From: Brachionus manjavacas
Taxonomy: Eukaryota > Rotifera > Eurotatoria > Ploima > Brachionidae
Direction of reading: 5' to 3'
Length of the DNA: 64,000 nucleotides
Assembly: GCA_019054805.1 (NCBI GenBank)
Contig: JAHQIY010000015.1
Span: forward strand, 1,558,001 to 1,622,000
In this document: positions 27,741 to 42,305 of the stretch, piece after piece
How the letters are laid out: every line of letters begins with the position of its first letter
How positions within the stretch are numbered: the stretch's first letter is position 1
Notes under the pieces: generated by a model
Database searches by the model: none
What the model was told of the DNA's origin: nothing
What the model saw: only the letters and a program-made list of their open reading frames with translations
Translations under genes and position numbers: made by a program

Positions 27741-28099
27741 TAATATTTAAATTTTCTTCTGCGTTAAATAGTAACCATTTACGTTTACATTTCACCTAAC
27801 TAGTTGACAGGAATTGTTCACTTATTGTGTGAGCAAACGTTCTCATTAACCACTAGCCCTAAAAAATATTTAATTTGAAATTTTAAAATAGGGTATTTAA
27901 TAATAATTGTATTAAATGAAAAATTTATTACAACATAATTAACTTAAGCTTATTCCAAACAATGGTTTAACAAAAATTACAAATAAAGTACATTTTATTT
28001 TAACCAAATTGAAAAAAAATGGATCTGACATTCAAACTTATTTTATCAAAATGAATATAATTAACAATTTTAAAAAATTTTCTCATTTTATAAGAGGAA

Positions 28100-28900
28100 T
28101 TAATTTTGTCTATATTTGGCAAATCTGAAAATTTGTCCTGGCGAATTTTTTAATTGATCCGTTGTTTTTGCTTGATTGTCTAAATTGCGTCTGAAGTTAG
28201 CAAAACTACGAAATTCTCGCACACTCATGTCAGGGGTATTTTTCATCGAATTTGAGTTGGAAAAAAAATCTTGCGCAAATATGTCCACAATCAGAAAAAC
28301 TTCGCTCTTCAAATCACTATAATTAAATAAATTTATATTTTTGTTAAGGAATTTATTTTTTAAGATTACTCCCTGAAAGAATTATCTAAAAAAAATGCTT
28401 TTGCTCGATTATAAATATACTGGCAAGTATCCAAATCGAATTGTTTAAATTCTGGCAAGCAGCCTTCCAAAAAATCTCTGATATTTTTGAAATTTTGTTT
28501 ATAAACCGAGAGCGATACATTTTTCTTTAAAATAAAAACAAAAATTTTAACCAAAAAAAAAATTATAAGAAAGATTACAATTGAACTATAACTAAACCAT
28601 TTTTTTAATCTGTTTTGACAGAATTCTCTAACTCTTTGTAAACTAAAAAAATCAATTAAACTAGAAAAAATAACCTTTTTATCCAAATTACCAGAAAATA
28701 TCAGTATTTTTTTGCGAACATATGTACAATTTAGATAGAAGGTAACTCATGCTTTTGACATTAACATTGGTCAAATTATAATATAATGTGTTGGAATAAA
28801 CAGATTCAACATTTTCAACATATTCATTCAATGCTTTTATAAACAAATCATCAGTACAAAATTTGAATTCTTGATTAAATAAATTCTTGAATTCTTTTAA
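28100..28900 (-). CDS. Unrecognised multi-exon gene (5' end not found)
   Basis: Four in-phase pieces are joined by short introns. The first reads FKFCTDDLFIKALNEYVENV down to about 28690. Then come LQRVREFCQNRLKKWF (about 28595-28640), KNVSLSVYKQNFKNIRDFLE to NSFR (about 28373-28530) and DLKSEVFLIVDIFAQDF ending QIFRFAKYRQN with a stop at 28100-28102. Introns carry GT...AG ends (for example 28318-28372). No ATG precedes the first piece, so at least one 5' exon is missing, probably beyond 28920. I do not recognise the family; the product looks soluble and helical. Confidence 0.5.
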
Positions 28901-28920
28901 ATTTAGTTTAATTTGCAAAA

Positions 28921-30330
28921 AGTGTGATTAAACGCAATAAAAATTATTACTATTATTTAAAAAAATAATACATGTTAGCATTATTTTCAAAATTTTCGAA
29001 AATTTATATCATCAGTGTATTAAAAATTCTAAGCTTTAGATAAAATCAAAGAATCACAACTATTATTTTTTCAGTTGAAATCTTAATTTTTATTTTGTCT
29101 AAAAAAAAAATTTGAAAATTTCCTATGCTCCATTTATTTAATTTTTTTTATTTAGAAATTTATTTTTTCTTACAAAAAATAACCAAATTCTCGTTATTTT
29201 TGCTTTAGTTTCTCTTATTAAGGGTTTTCGGTTTAGCTGTAATTTAGAGTTGTCATAAAATAGTTGTTCAAATTCATTAATATTTAAAAGCTAAAAGAAA
29301 TTAAGATAACGTAAGAGGAAGAATAAATTTCTAATGGAAGAAGCGGTTTGTGAGAGAAAAAATAGTTTTTAAGCATCTACCTCTCGATGAACGGTATAGT
29401 AACAGCTATGCTCGATCTTGAAATGGAATCATCAGAAAACATTAGTAAGGGACAGTTGTGTGTAACGTTCAATTATATACTATTTTTAATAATTGATGGA
29501 AGCTTGGTGCCTTCAAATTAAGAAAGATGACAATTTTCTTTTTCAAGACTTCTAAATGATTTTGTTTAGCCTTCGAAGGAAATTTTTTTCTTCACCATTT
29601 CTTAGTTCAGCTATCTAGTTATTTTATTTTCCAGACCAAAATTAGAATTATTTTAATCAAAATTAAAACATTTAAATATAAAATCAACATAATATTTTTT
29701 TTTAATATGGAAAAATTAGAATAGTCAAATTAAATATTTTGTATTTATTTTGCCTTTAAATTGGCAAATTTTATACCAAAATGTCAATAAAATGGTCAAT
29801 ATTCATTAAAATTATATTTCTAATAAAATTATGTTTTTTAAATATTTATTGTTTATTTTAACTTACTAAAAGTGTCGCAGAATTTTAAAAATTCGAATTT
29901 TGGTATGTAGAATTAAATAATTGTAAAGCTGAACTACGTGAAAAACGAATTTGAAAATTTCATTTATAAGCCTGTCAACATCAATCCAAAGTTTTCAAAA
30001 AATTAATTTAATAAAATATTAAGTTGTTGAGTTAAAATTATTTTGATGATCTCCTATCACTTGCTTCTTCAAACTTAATATAGCTATTCTTTTACATTAT
30101 TTAAAAATTAAAACTTTTGTTTTTAAATGATATCAATTTATTTTTATTTTTGGTTTCAAAAAAAGGCATTTATTTTATTCATATAAAAACACAAAAATCC
30201 ATTGTCATATCAATCAAAAGAAGCTATTAGTGAAAATTTGGAAGAAGAATAGAGGACCTTAGAACTAAGGAAAGATTAGTAAACAACCAGAAAAATTTCC
30301 TTACTGCCCCAGTTATCTTTTTTATCAATA
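28921..30330. other. AT-rich stretch, no clear gene
   Basis: No supportable coding region. The left part may hold the missing 5' exon of the 28.1-28.9 kb gene. The GC-richer patch near 29340-29460 (GAACGGTATAGTAACAGC) has no assignable function. Confidence 0.4.
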
Positions 30331-30652
30331 AATAGGCTCTTTAATTTCGATACCCCAAATTTTCAATAAAATAGCCCAAATAATTAATATTTTACCCCAA
30401 TAATTTAATAAAATTCCCCTTTTAATCAAATAATCCGTAAAAATAAGGATTAACACTTAATTAAATAAAACGGCACTATTTTTTTAATTTTGATAACTAA
30501 TTAATTAAAACGGCCATTTATTTTTAAAATGACACCAATTTTTATTGACACATACCAAAAAAAACTATATAATAAAATGAAGTTATTAAATATCGCTCAA
30601 CAAAACAAACCAAAACCGACGGTGGATATTTAAAAATTCGGTCAAGCTAAAC

Positions 30653-31798
30653 TTGAAGAGGTTAGACAAACCGATTAGCCATAAAGTCTTATTTAGTGCA
30701 CTTGATGTCGTCCTGAACCAAGTGGAAAATGATGCGATCACAAGTATCTACAATTTCTCTTCAAACAAAGTTTGGATAATAGAGTTTAATGCTGCCTTTA
30801 ATGTTGCCAAAGTTTTCGATCGTGACATCAATATCAATGGAACCATTTTCAGACTTGAAGATGCAAATAAAGTCCCGGATCTCAGAAGGTATTGTACTTT
30901 TCGATTTCACTTTTTGCCCTCTGATTTCGAGAATCATAGACTTGAAACCTTCTTTAATGCTGTTCGAATTGATGGACTCAATATTGAACACATTTCCGAA
31001 GAAAAATATAAAGATAGACCCGAGAGGAAAAATGGTGTCAGAAGGGTGAGAATATCATTTCCAAAAGAAGTTGAGAATATTATTGGAAGCTTGTCAGGCC
31101 CCACAATAATGTATGGTTTAAAATGTCTTGTGTCAATTGTTGGACAAAAGCAGAAATGCTATTTTTATGATGATGAAGGACACAACATTGCTAAATGCCC
31201 TGTCAAAGAAACACAATGCGAAAATTGTCATCAGAAAGGACATTTGACAAAAAAATGCTCCATTGCCGAAAAGCTTAAGTCGCTTGAAAGGAAAAAGATT
31301 GACTACAATGATCTTTACATTGACCAAGAAGAAACGCAATCATTATTTGAAGCTGACCAAAAAGATAATGATGAAAATGTGATGCCAAAAACACCTGGAT
31401 ATCAGCCAACAAATTTCAATGACGTAATATCCGAAATTAGCCCAAAAGACCCTAAAACTCCAGTTTTAGAAGAAGCTTTGGTAAGTCGTTTAAACGATTT
31501 TCTACCACTATGCCAGTCACTTGTCAATGTACGCCCAAATGATCAGAATGAGACTGAGAATTTTTTCCAAACCAAAAATCAAACCAAGAGATTTCCCGAA
31601 TCTGATCCAAATGAAAAAGAGCTCACCGAAAATGAATCAAAGAAACCATTAGTTGTCTTAGAAAATCAAAACGACAGTACCTTCGAGTCTGAATCAAACA
31701 GTTCAACAACTGAATGTTCAATTCAAGTAGATCAATCATCTAACGAAATTTGTCAGCAAACTGCCGGTCAAAACAGCATTGAAGAAAATTTAGAATGA
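30653..31798 (+). pseudogene. LINE ORF1 (RNA-binding, CCHC zinc knuckles)
   Basis: The open frame gives about 380 residues. An N-terminal RRM-like region is followed by two zinc knuckles at about residues 168-208. The second is a proper CX2CX4HX4C (CENCHQKGHLTKKC). The first has Tyr in place of its second Cys (CYFYDDEGHNIAKC), so it probably cannot bind zinc. The C-terminal third is acidic and low in complexity. No ATG starts this frame. The likely original start (ATG at 30576, MKLLNIAQQNKPKPTVDI) lies in another frame and meets a stop, so a frameshift near 30631 is probable. Confidence 0.75.
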
Positions 31799-31844
31799 AT
31801 AAGAAGATAAATAAATCAACTTTAAGAACAAAACCTCTTAATAA

Positions 31845-34585
31845 AACAAGGTTAGTAATTACACACTGGAATTGTCTTCATTTACCAATAGGGTTCATCT
31901 CTTAGCCAATTTTTTAGCTCAAAAATGTCCAGACATTGTTTTGCTCAATGAACTAAAGATAGATTTAAGTGAGGCAAATATTTATCTTGATTTTCACAAT
32001 TATAAATTCATAACAAAACCACGAAACAAGTATGGAGGAGGAGTAGCAATTTTAATTAAAGAAGGAATTGAATTTATACAAGATTTCTCTTATGAGGAAT
32101 TCAATTCCGAACTCCTTTGTATAAAAATGAACTTAGGAAAGAATAATGAATTGTTTATATTCAGTCTTTATAATCCACCCAATATGCTTCTGAACTTTGA
32201 GTTTTTTAAAACTGTTAATAAAAAATGTAGAAACTACATTTTTGGTGGTGATCTTTGCGTAGGGGAAAATGAAAACGGCATAATGTTGGAAAGAATAATC
32301 AATGAGTTAGACTTCTCAATAATTAATGATAAGCGTCCTACTTTCAATATTTTTAATAGGAATTACTTTGAAATTCTTGATCTTTTCTTAGTTTCATCTT
32401 CATTAATTGACAAAATTACCGACTTTTGTGTCCTATATAGGCAAGACATGACTAGTGACCATTTCCCAATCGAAGCATCGATTTCTATGGGCTATCAATT
32501 AGAAAATAAATCTGCAGCTAAAAAGTTTAACTATAAGAAAGCAAACTGGCAATTATTCAGCGAGATTTTAAATTCTCAAATAGTGAATATCACTGAAAGT
32601 TACCTCACAATAGATCAACTAAATGATAAAATTACAGAAAAAATTATTTCTACTTCACATAAAAGCATTCCTTATCATTCGCAGAAAATCTACAAAACCA
32701 GTCTTCCCCCGAATATTGTTATTCTGATAAAAGAACGTAGGAGAGTAAGAAGAAACTTTCAAAAAACTCGCTGTCAAAATCTCAAGAAAAAATTTAATCA
32801 ACTTACATTCGAGTTAAAGGCCTCTTCAAAAAAATTCTGGAATCAAAATTGGTTTGATTTTATTGATAAAATGGGAAAAAACCCACTAACAAGTAGACCA
32901 TTCTGGAAAAAATAAATAAATTTAGATCAAAAAAAGGATCAAATTTAATCCCAAATTTGTTTTTAAATGACAAGGAATTCAAAACTAATGAAGAAAAGGG
33001 AAAATGCTTTGGAGAACTCCTATCTTCAATATTTAGTCCTAATTCTGATTTAATAGATCGTGATAAAGATTTCGAAATACTTAATTCTAACTCTGAATTC
33101 TTTAGAAATTATGATCAGTCTAATTTTAATGATCCAATTTTCTTAAATGAATTAATTATGGCTCTAAAAAGATTGAAAAATGAAGCGGCATCAGGACCTG
33201 ACCAAATACATAATTTAATGTTAAAAAACTTACCTAGAAATTCATTAATAGAAATCATAGAACTTTTTAATTTATCTCTTCGAGAAGGCAAAATCCCAAA
33301 AGCATGGAAAACTTCGAAAATTTCTAAAATTCAGAAAAAGGCCTCTAATTCACAAGATCCTTTAAAAAATAGACCAATTAGTATAACGAGTTGTTTAGGA
33401 AAGCTCCTGGAACGTATAGTATTTTCAAGATTATACAATTATTTGGAACAAAATTCACTCCTTATCCAGGAGCAATCTGGATTTAGGAAACACCGGCGAA
33501 CATCAGATAATCTTTTCTTTTTAATTCAAAAAATTGTGGAATCATTTAATAGAAAAAAAAGAGTTTGTGGCCTTTTTTTTGATATTTCTAAAGCCTTTGA
33601 TAGGGCTTGGCATGAAGGTCTACTTTTTAAATTGATTAAAATGAATCCACCTCATTACTTGACTAACTGGATTAGATCCTTTTTAGATAGTAGGACATTT
33701 AAGGTAAATGTGAATGACCAATTGAGCGACGAATATCAAATAACTGCAGGTGCTCCTCAAGGCTCAGTAATAAGTCCTCTCTTATTTAGTATTTATATTA
33801 ATGACATCCCAAAAAGAAACAAAACAAATAATGAATACTCTCTGCTTTTCACAGATGATCTAGTTACATTCTTCATTTATAACAAGAAAGGGAACCTAGA
33901 AAATAAGATTAATAAATACACCAACGAACTAGAACAATGGCTTATTAAATCGAAAATGAAGATATCAGTTGAAAAGTCATGTTCAGTAGTCTTTTCTAGG
34001 TACAAAAAAGAGGGTGATAATCTAAACTTAAAAATCTATGGAAACAGAATAGTGAGCCAAAAAGAAATCAAGTTTCTTGGTATTAAATTTGATTCTAAGT
34101 TAAACTTTAATACACTAGTAGACGAAATTAAAGAACGCTGCAACAAAAGGCTAAATATTATTAAGATATTGTCAAACAAAAAATGGGGTCTCAATCAAAA
34201 CACACTAGGAAATTTATATAAATCTTTAGTCGGATCGATTTTAGACTATTCTTTTCCTTGCTTAAATTCATTTTCAGAAAATAAAATCAAAAAACTACAA
34301 GCAATTCAGAATACAGCAGTAAGATCTATCCTTAAGTTAAAATATGATACTCCCTCCAACATCGTGCAACATGAAGCTTTTAATAAACTAAAATTACTAA
34401 CAGTCTCGAATCGTCTTTTTGAGTTGAGCGAGAAATATGTTGGGACAGGACTGAGTCATTCTATTCCATTGGTTGAAAGACTGGTGAAAGAATACAAAGA
34501 AGGTTTCGAATCAAGATATATTGAATACCCAACTCCATTGTGTATTTGCTACCTTACTATTTCTTCTTTTTTTCCTGAAACTTGA
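31845..34585 (+). pseudogene. LINE ORF2 (endonuclease and reverse transcriptase), frameshifted
   Basis: The APE endonuclease begins near ITHWNC, breaks frame around 31877, then reads PDIVLLNELK, FSLYNPPN, FGGDLC (normally GGDFN) and TSDHFPI. A second break at about 32908-32920 follows an A-run (FWKK then stop). The RT then runs 32957-34585 with GPDQIHN, LREGKIPKAWK, RPISITSCLGKLLERIV, EQSGFRKHRRTSDNLF, FFDISKAFDRAWH and APQGSVISPLLFSIYINDIP. The catalytic box is FTDD, where other copies in the window have LADD. The C-terminal thumb (WLIKSKMKISVEKSC, FLGIKFDSKL) is intact. Two frameshifts and altered active-site residues mean this copy is unlikely to be active. Confidence 0.85.
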
Positions 34586-34806
34586 ACTATTTAAACATGT
34601 GCCACATGAAACAATCTTTTCCAATTTATGTCTTTTCAACTTTAATTTTTTTTAGCTTATTTACTCTATTTTGATTCTTTTTTTTTTTATCTAATTTTAT
34701 TTACTTTAATTTTATTTTTATTTTATTTTTTTTATTTTATTTTTAATTTATTCTGAAGGAGCTTTAGCTCGGTACAGAAAACAAATAAATAAAAATAAAT
34801 AAATAG

Positions 34807-34912
34807 ACATGACTAGTGACCATTTCCCAATCGAAGCATCGATTTCTATGGGCTATCAATTAGAAAATAAATCAGCAGCATAAAATTTTAACTATAAGAA
34901 AGCAAACTAAAA
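34807..34912 (+). repeat. Second small LINE ORF2 piece abutting the LINE tail
   Basis: About 100 nt repeat 32446-32548 (start GACATGACTAGTGACCATTT, encoding the SDH endonuclease motif) directly after the A-rich tail. This is a separate truncated copy or a rearrangement product. Confidence 0.75.
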
Positions 34913-35619
34913 GATTTACCGATACAAGCTAATAGAAAAAGAGGACAACCAAAAGGTACAGCTGGAGCCCTGGAACATCAACCGAAAGAGACTCAATCAT
35001 CAAATTTAGCACCAAAAGGCATTGATTCAGATGATGATAATGCAAGTAATCCAATTGAAGAAAATGTATCCAGTAAGTACCGAGAATTGTTTCAAACATA
35101 CAAGCTGAAGAAAAGTTGTGTGATAAATGTGGTGCAAAAATGATTAAAAGAAGATATTGGGAAAAATTTAAATTTTTGTGGTAAAATTGAATAAATATTT
35201 TTTTAAATAAATTTGGTGAATTTCTATTAAATTAGGTGATAATGTGAAAAAAATAGTGTCATTTTATATTTTTTTCTTTTGATTCTGGTGTTATTCTAAT
35301 AAATTTGGGGTATTTTATTAAAAATTTGGTGTATGAGAACTAATAAAGTCTTGATTATATTTAACATTTCTATTTTAAACAGATTTATTTGTTTGTAAAT
35401 CTTAAAATATTGATATTTTATTTTATCATTAATATTTTTTAATTTAATAAAATTTTTTTTGAATTTAGTGAAAAATATTTTGTTTCATGTTGTTGTGTCT
35501 TCTTATTTTAAAAAGCTCAATTTTGTCAATTTTAATTAATTAAAAAGAATTTTATTTTTGTAATTTTTGCAAATTTTGAATAAAAATTTACAATACCAGG
35601 AATAATGCTTTTATTAAAG

Positions 35620-36857
35620 CTATAAATAAGCTGTCCCTATACTCCACAAAAATAATAGTTTTTATATTTTCACTTAAATATGATTTTGATCACACTTTTC
35701 GCTTTGTTTTAATTTAAAATTTACCTTTTAAAATGCTAACTCCAATTTCACATGTGAAGTTTGATTTGGCTATTTCATTTAGTACACTTTTTATGATTAG
35801 AATCGAGTTTATGGATGTATTTTCTATTTAAAAAAAAAAAACAGTTTTTATTTATTAGTCTTTGAAATTAATTACCAGAGTAAATTTTTACTAATTTTTT
35901 AACTTTTAGTTCTAGATTTAATGCCTCATCATTCAATATCTATAAAAATTTATTAGATTTTCTTAGTATTTATTCATTTAGCTTACATTGAATACTCTTG
36001 ATTCTGTTTCTTTTATTTCAGCTAATCGGTCCTTTGTTTTGGTCAAAATTTTTGGCTTAGGTCTATCAAGTATTTACTTTTTTTAATTCTTTAAAATTTT
36101 CAAAATTACAAATCGTTCGGAAATGGCATTCCACCTAATAATAATTTTATTTAATGGATTCAATTTTTATCTTTAGCTTACGTAGTGAATGGAGTCTTTG
36201 TAAATTAACAAACTTTATCGCTTGAGTAAGCTCTTCTGAATCAAAATCAACATTTGGTCTATAGCCTGTGGCAATGGTCTCATCACTATAAACTTAAAAA
36301 TAGAGAATAAAAAATTAATTACTCCACAAATTCAAAATTAAGCTACTTATTGATTGGGGTGTTATAATTTTCCTATTTGGGTCCGTATTTTTGTGACAAA
36401 TGTACAGTTCATCATTATCAATTAATTCCGCATCAAATGATGTATTAAGTTCAGATTTTTCTTTTTCTGAATTTAAATTGAGATCGTTTAAACTGTTTGA
36501 AATTCTAAATTTTTTGGTTAAGCTAGAACTTGAACTTTCTGTAAAGAAAAAAGTTAATTTTGAAAAAAAATTATCTTTCTAAATACCATCGCTGATTTCT
36601 GCTTGGATATTTACTTCGCTGGGCAAAGCCCGTTTAAATGGTACTGTAGTTGGTAAATTTTTATCTTTAACTATTTCTCCATTCACACTCGAATATAAAA
36701 AAACAAAATCATCTGAGTCACTGTCTATAGATGAGTTTGAATCTATTCTTTGATTATAAACTTGAAATTCTTCATTGTTTTTTTCCACTTCAACAATCTC
36801 TTGATTGCTCAAGTTGGATTCTTTTTGTTCAACATTAATGTAAGCCGGTGAGCTCAT
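35620..36857 (-). CDS. Unrecognised Ser/Asp-rich protein, ~284 aa
   Basis: The exons close in phase: 36587-36857, 36347-36538, 36182-36292, 36110-36134 (25 nt), 35987-36062, 35876-35939, 35725-35823 and probably 35620-35636. The start ATG gives MSSPAYINVEQKESNLS. The first half is acidic and Ser-rich (SNSSIDSDSDDFVFL). The second half is predicted helical (TQAIKFVNLQRLHSL, DRLAEIKETESRVFNIL, LNLELKVKKLVKIY). If the last intron is not used, a stop at 35714 gives a 282-aa form. I do not recognise the family. It lies 552 nt downstream of the Tudor gene on the same strand but is a separate unit, because that gene ends in its own stop. Confidence 0.6.
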
Positions 36858-37408
36858 CTTTGGAATGAAAAAATATATTTTTAACTTGTTTTATGAATAT
36901 TTATTATTTTAAAATTTAATTTGTAATAATTGTCAATTCTTATGCATAATATTTATTCTTTCATTTAATAAATGATAATATAAAGATATTCACTAAACAA
37001 ATTTTTTTTAATAGCAAGAAGATTATTGAAAATAAAAAAACTATCTTTCTTTTATCACAGTTTAATTTTTTTTTAAAATTGATAAATCTAAATTAACTTT
37101 TAAATTTTTATTCAAATTTTTATGGATTATTTCAGAGATTTTGAAATTTTAAAATAAAATTTTTTAAACCAAGATAAAAATTCTTAATTCGATAATTTTC
37201 AGTAGTGCCTGATTTAGAGAACTATTGTATTATTAATTTAAAAATTCATTTTTACGAACAATTTCTGAAAAAAATAAAATTTAGGGTACAAAAAATTTTA
37301 AAATAAATTTTTCAAAAATAAATTAAAATTTATTCAAAATACCTTTGCATATCCGTTTGATATCAATTGATTTCTTATGCTCATGTTACTTAAAACAAAA
37401 AAACAACT

Positions 37409-38412
37409 TTAGAATAATTTTTTGAATTTATTTTTTAATTCAAGAGTATCTTCAAGAATTGTTTCGGAAAAACGCACAAAAATCTGAAAATTTTTTAAAT
37501 TTGAAATAATTTCAAGCCAATATACATAAATTTTGCAAATTAAAAGTCAAAAAAATTTATTTTAAATAAATATTATTCATAAAACATTTAAATGATTCTC
37601 CTTTTAGGACAAAAACCTTTTTATTACTTTCATATTTAGCATTTTTTATTTAAAATAAATTTTCTTACCTACTGATTTTTATATAGATTTTTTTTATCAA
37701 GCACTTCAAATAAATAAAAAATACATACTCATTAATAACTTCAATTACAAATTCCTTATCAAAACATTTTCGCTCTGTTTCGGTATGTTTTAAACAATTA
37801 ATGTTATTCTCTGCTAAAATTGAAGCATTTAAACCAGTTTGGCCCATTAACTTTTTAAAATATTCTATTGATTCCGAACTCCATTGACCAGTGTCGTCCT
37901 GAGGCTCAACATTTCTCAAACAGCACTTTTTAATTTGAGGCTCAAATTCATTGTAGAACTCTGGCAAGTCTATCCTTAAATCGGTTGATTGGATTTCTAC
38001 CGTCAACGATTCATCTACCAAAAAGACCACTATACTTTGACTTAAAAAAATAATTAGATATTATATAAAAAAATATTATACACTACGATTCATTATTTAT
38101 TGATATTATTTTAGATCTTTTCCAGAATAAATTTTCATCTTGAGTTGTCTCCTTTACGCCTTTTATTAGAACTTTTTGTCCCATTCTTAATCCATCGGTT
38201 GTGACTGCATATTTTCCCGAATTTTTTCGGCACCAATCGTTTAATTTCAATTGAAACGAAAAAAAATTATTAAAATCTTGAACTTAACTAAAATAATTTT
38301 TTTGCTCATGGACATAAAATTCTTGCTTACTTTGACCAATGATTGCGTCAAAATTCCATGGTGTTTTGATGCATTTTGGAACAATGAATAACTTGTTTTT
38401 ATTTTCAAGCAT
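37409..38412 (-). CDS. Small Tudor-domain protein
   Basis: Exons are 38331-38412, 38087-38282, 37725-38040 and 37409-37483, giving 222 aa in phase. The N-terminus MLENKNKLFIVPKCIKTPW leads into LNDWCRKNSGKYAVTTDGLRMGQKVL. After that come IVVFLVDESLTVEIQSTDLRIDLPEFYNEFEPQIKKCCLRNVEPQDDTGQWSSESIEYFKKLM and a short tail. The V-F-x-D-E/G, D-L-R-x-LP, C-x-L-x-x-V-x-P and W-x-x-x-x-x-x-x-F-x-x-L spacing is that of the extended Tudor (TDRD) fold, which binds dimethyl-arginine ligands such as Piwi tails in germ granules. Only one domain is present and there is no RNA helicase or KH module. The last exon choice is the least certain part. Confidence 0.65.
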
Positions 38413-39463
38413 TTTTCAAAATTTAAAAGAAAAAATTCAAAATTTTAAATTAACAGTAAAAAGTTTGTGTCAATTGAGCAAAACTGACTTAACATTTTTT
38501 TAGTAAATTTAAAATATACAATTATATTAAAAAAGTGATGAAATCAAATACGAGATATTTAAAAAGCATTAAAATAAATGTATACTCGAACATTTAAATT
38601 AAAAAAAATCTGAATTAGATTTCAGACTCAATAATATTTAAATAGTGCTAATTTGAAAATTTTAGATTTAAATTAGGTTTTATTTAAAGCAATTTAGACT
38701 TGAACTTAGAAAAATCAAAAAATTCCAAACAATTTTGAATAACACATTTTTTAATTTAGAAGGAAAAATAATTGAAAACGTTATTCGTATTTTTCTATTG
38801 AAAAATAGTTTTTATAAAATTAAAAACATTTTGCTTTAAACAAAATATTCAATAAAATTTTTAAATTTAAATATCAAAATTTGATTGCTAAAAAGAATCA
38901 AATATCTTTTTTTTATTTGACTTTAATTTATTTTTTGTATTTTAATAAATTCAAATATTTTGATAGCATTCAAAAGTGAATTCAATTTCATAACGAAACA
39001 AAAAGAATGAAATTTCAACTTTTTTTTATTTTCAAATTATTTAATTTTAGAAATCGAAAGGCTGAATTCTGACAGTAACAATGTTTAAAATTTTTCATAA
39101 TTTCAGTGGATTATTATTATATTAAAGTTTTTTTTAAGGTTTTAATTTTAAATTAAAATGCCAACTTATTTTTCTTTTTTAAATTGGCGCCAAAATTTAA
39201 ATTTTGCTTACTTAAAATACCAAAAACTTCGATGATTTTTTAGTTAACCCTTCTTAACAATTCAAATTAAAATTGGTATTACAACCAAAAAAAATTTGAC
39301 TTTTTTTGCATGTATTCAACCACACTTAGAAATTTTTATAAGCTCTTTTTCATTTTTAAAAGCTGTACAACTCTTCGACATTTAGTTAAATTTAGTACTA
39401 AATTTTTTAAACGGTGTTGTTCGAATACTAAAAAATTGCTCGCAATTTATCTCTTTCGCCAAC
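38413..39463. other. Intergenic between divergent Tudor and MELK genes
   Basis: This AT-rich interval probably holds both promoters. No gene or defined element is seen. Confidence 0.45.

Positions 39464-42305
<2,842 letters not shown>

Larger units (their letters stand above)
24709..27853. mobile_element. 3.1-kb element with terminal inverted repeats and TA flanks
   Basis: The left end at 24709 reads GTGGTTTATGAGAACGTTTG then ATCACACAATAGGTGAACAA. The right end, reverse complemented from 27853, reads GTGGTTAATGAGAACGTTTG then CTCACACAATAAGTGAACAA. TA dinucleotides sit outside both ends (24707-24708 and 27854-27855), as in Tc1/mariner-type insertions. Several degenerate GGTGAACAA-like subrepeats follow the left end. 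The interior contains a LINE fragment, a foldback MITE, a second LINE 3' end and a KRRGRPPK-like AT-hook fragment near 26740 (-). No intact transposase is seen. Confidence 0.6.
30576..34806 (+). mobile_element. Near-full-length non-LTR retrotransposon (CR1/Jockey-like), decayed
   Basis: In order it has an ORF1 with zinc knuckles, an ORF2 with an APE-type endonuclease and a reverse transcriptase, the 3' motif CTGAAGGAGCTTTAGCTCGG, and an A-rich tail of AAATA/AAAT units (about 34780-34805). At least three truncated relatives lie in this window (15.6, 25.3 and 27.4 kb). The 5' limit is approximate. A clade call beyond 'APE plus RT, no RNase H seen' is inference. Confidence 0.8.
30340..35345. mobile_element. 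Older repeat with inverted, internally repetitive arms, split by a LINE
   Basis: The left arm (about 30345-30560) contains tandem degenerate units such as ATACCCCAAATTTTCAATAAAATAGCCC and AATAATTTAATAAAATTCCCC. The right arm (about 35200-35345) carries inverted relatives (GGGGTATTTTATTAAAAATTTGGTG and neighbours). The LINE at about 30.57-34.8 kb lies between them. Position 34920-35150 encodes a KRGRPKGTAGAL (AT-hook-like) fragment that may be host-element coding sequence. Confidence 0.45.

Noticed and set aside
32900..32960. Programmed -1 frameshift in LINE ORF2
   Set aside because: An A-run is present, but other breaks and lost catalytic residues in the same element make a simple indel more likely; left as an alternative only.
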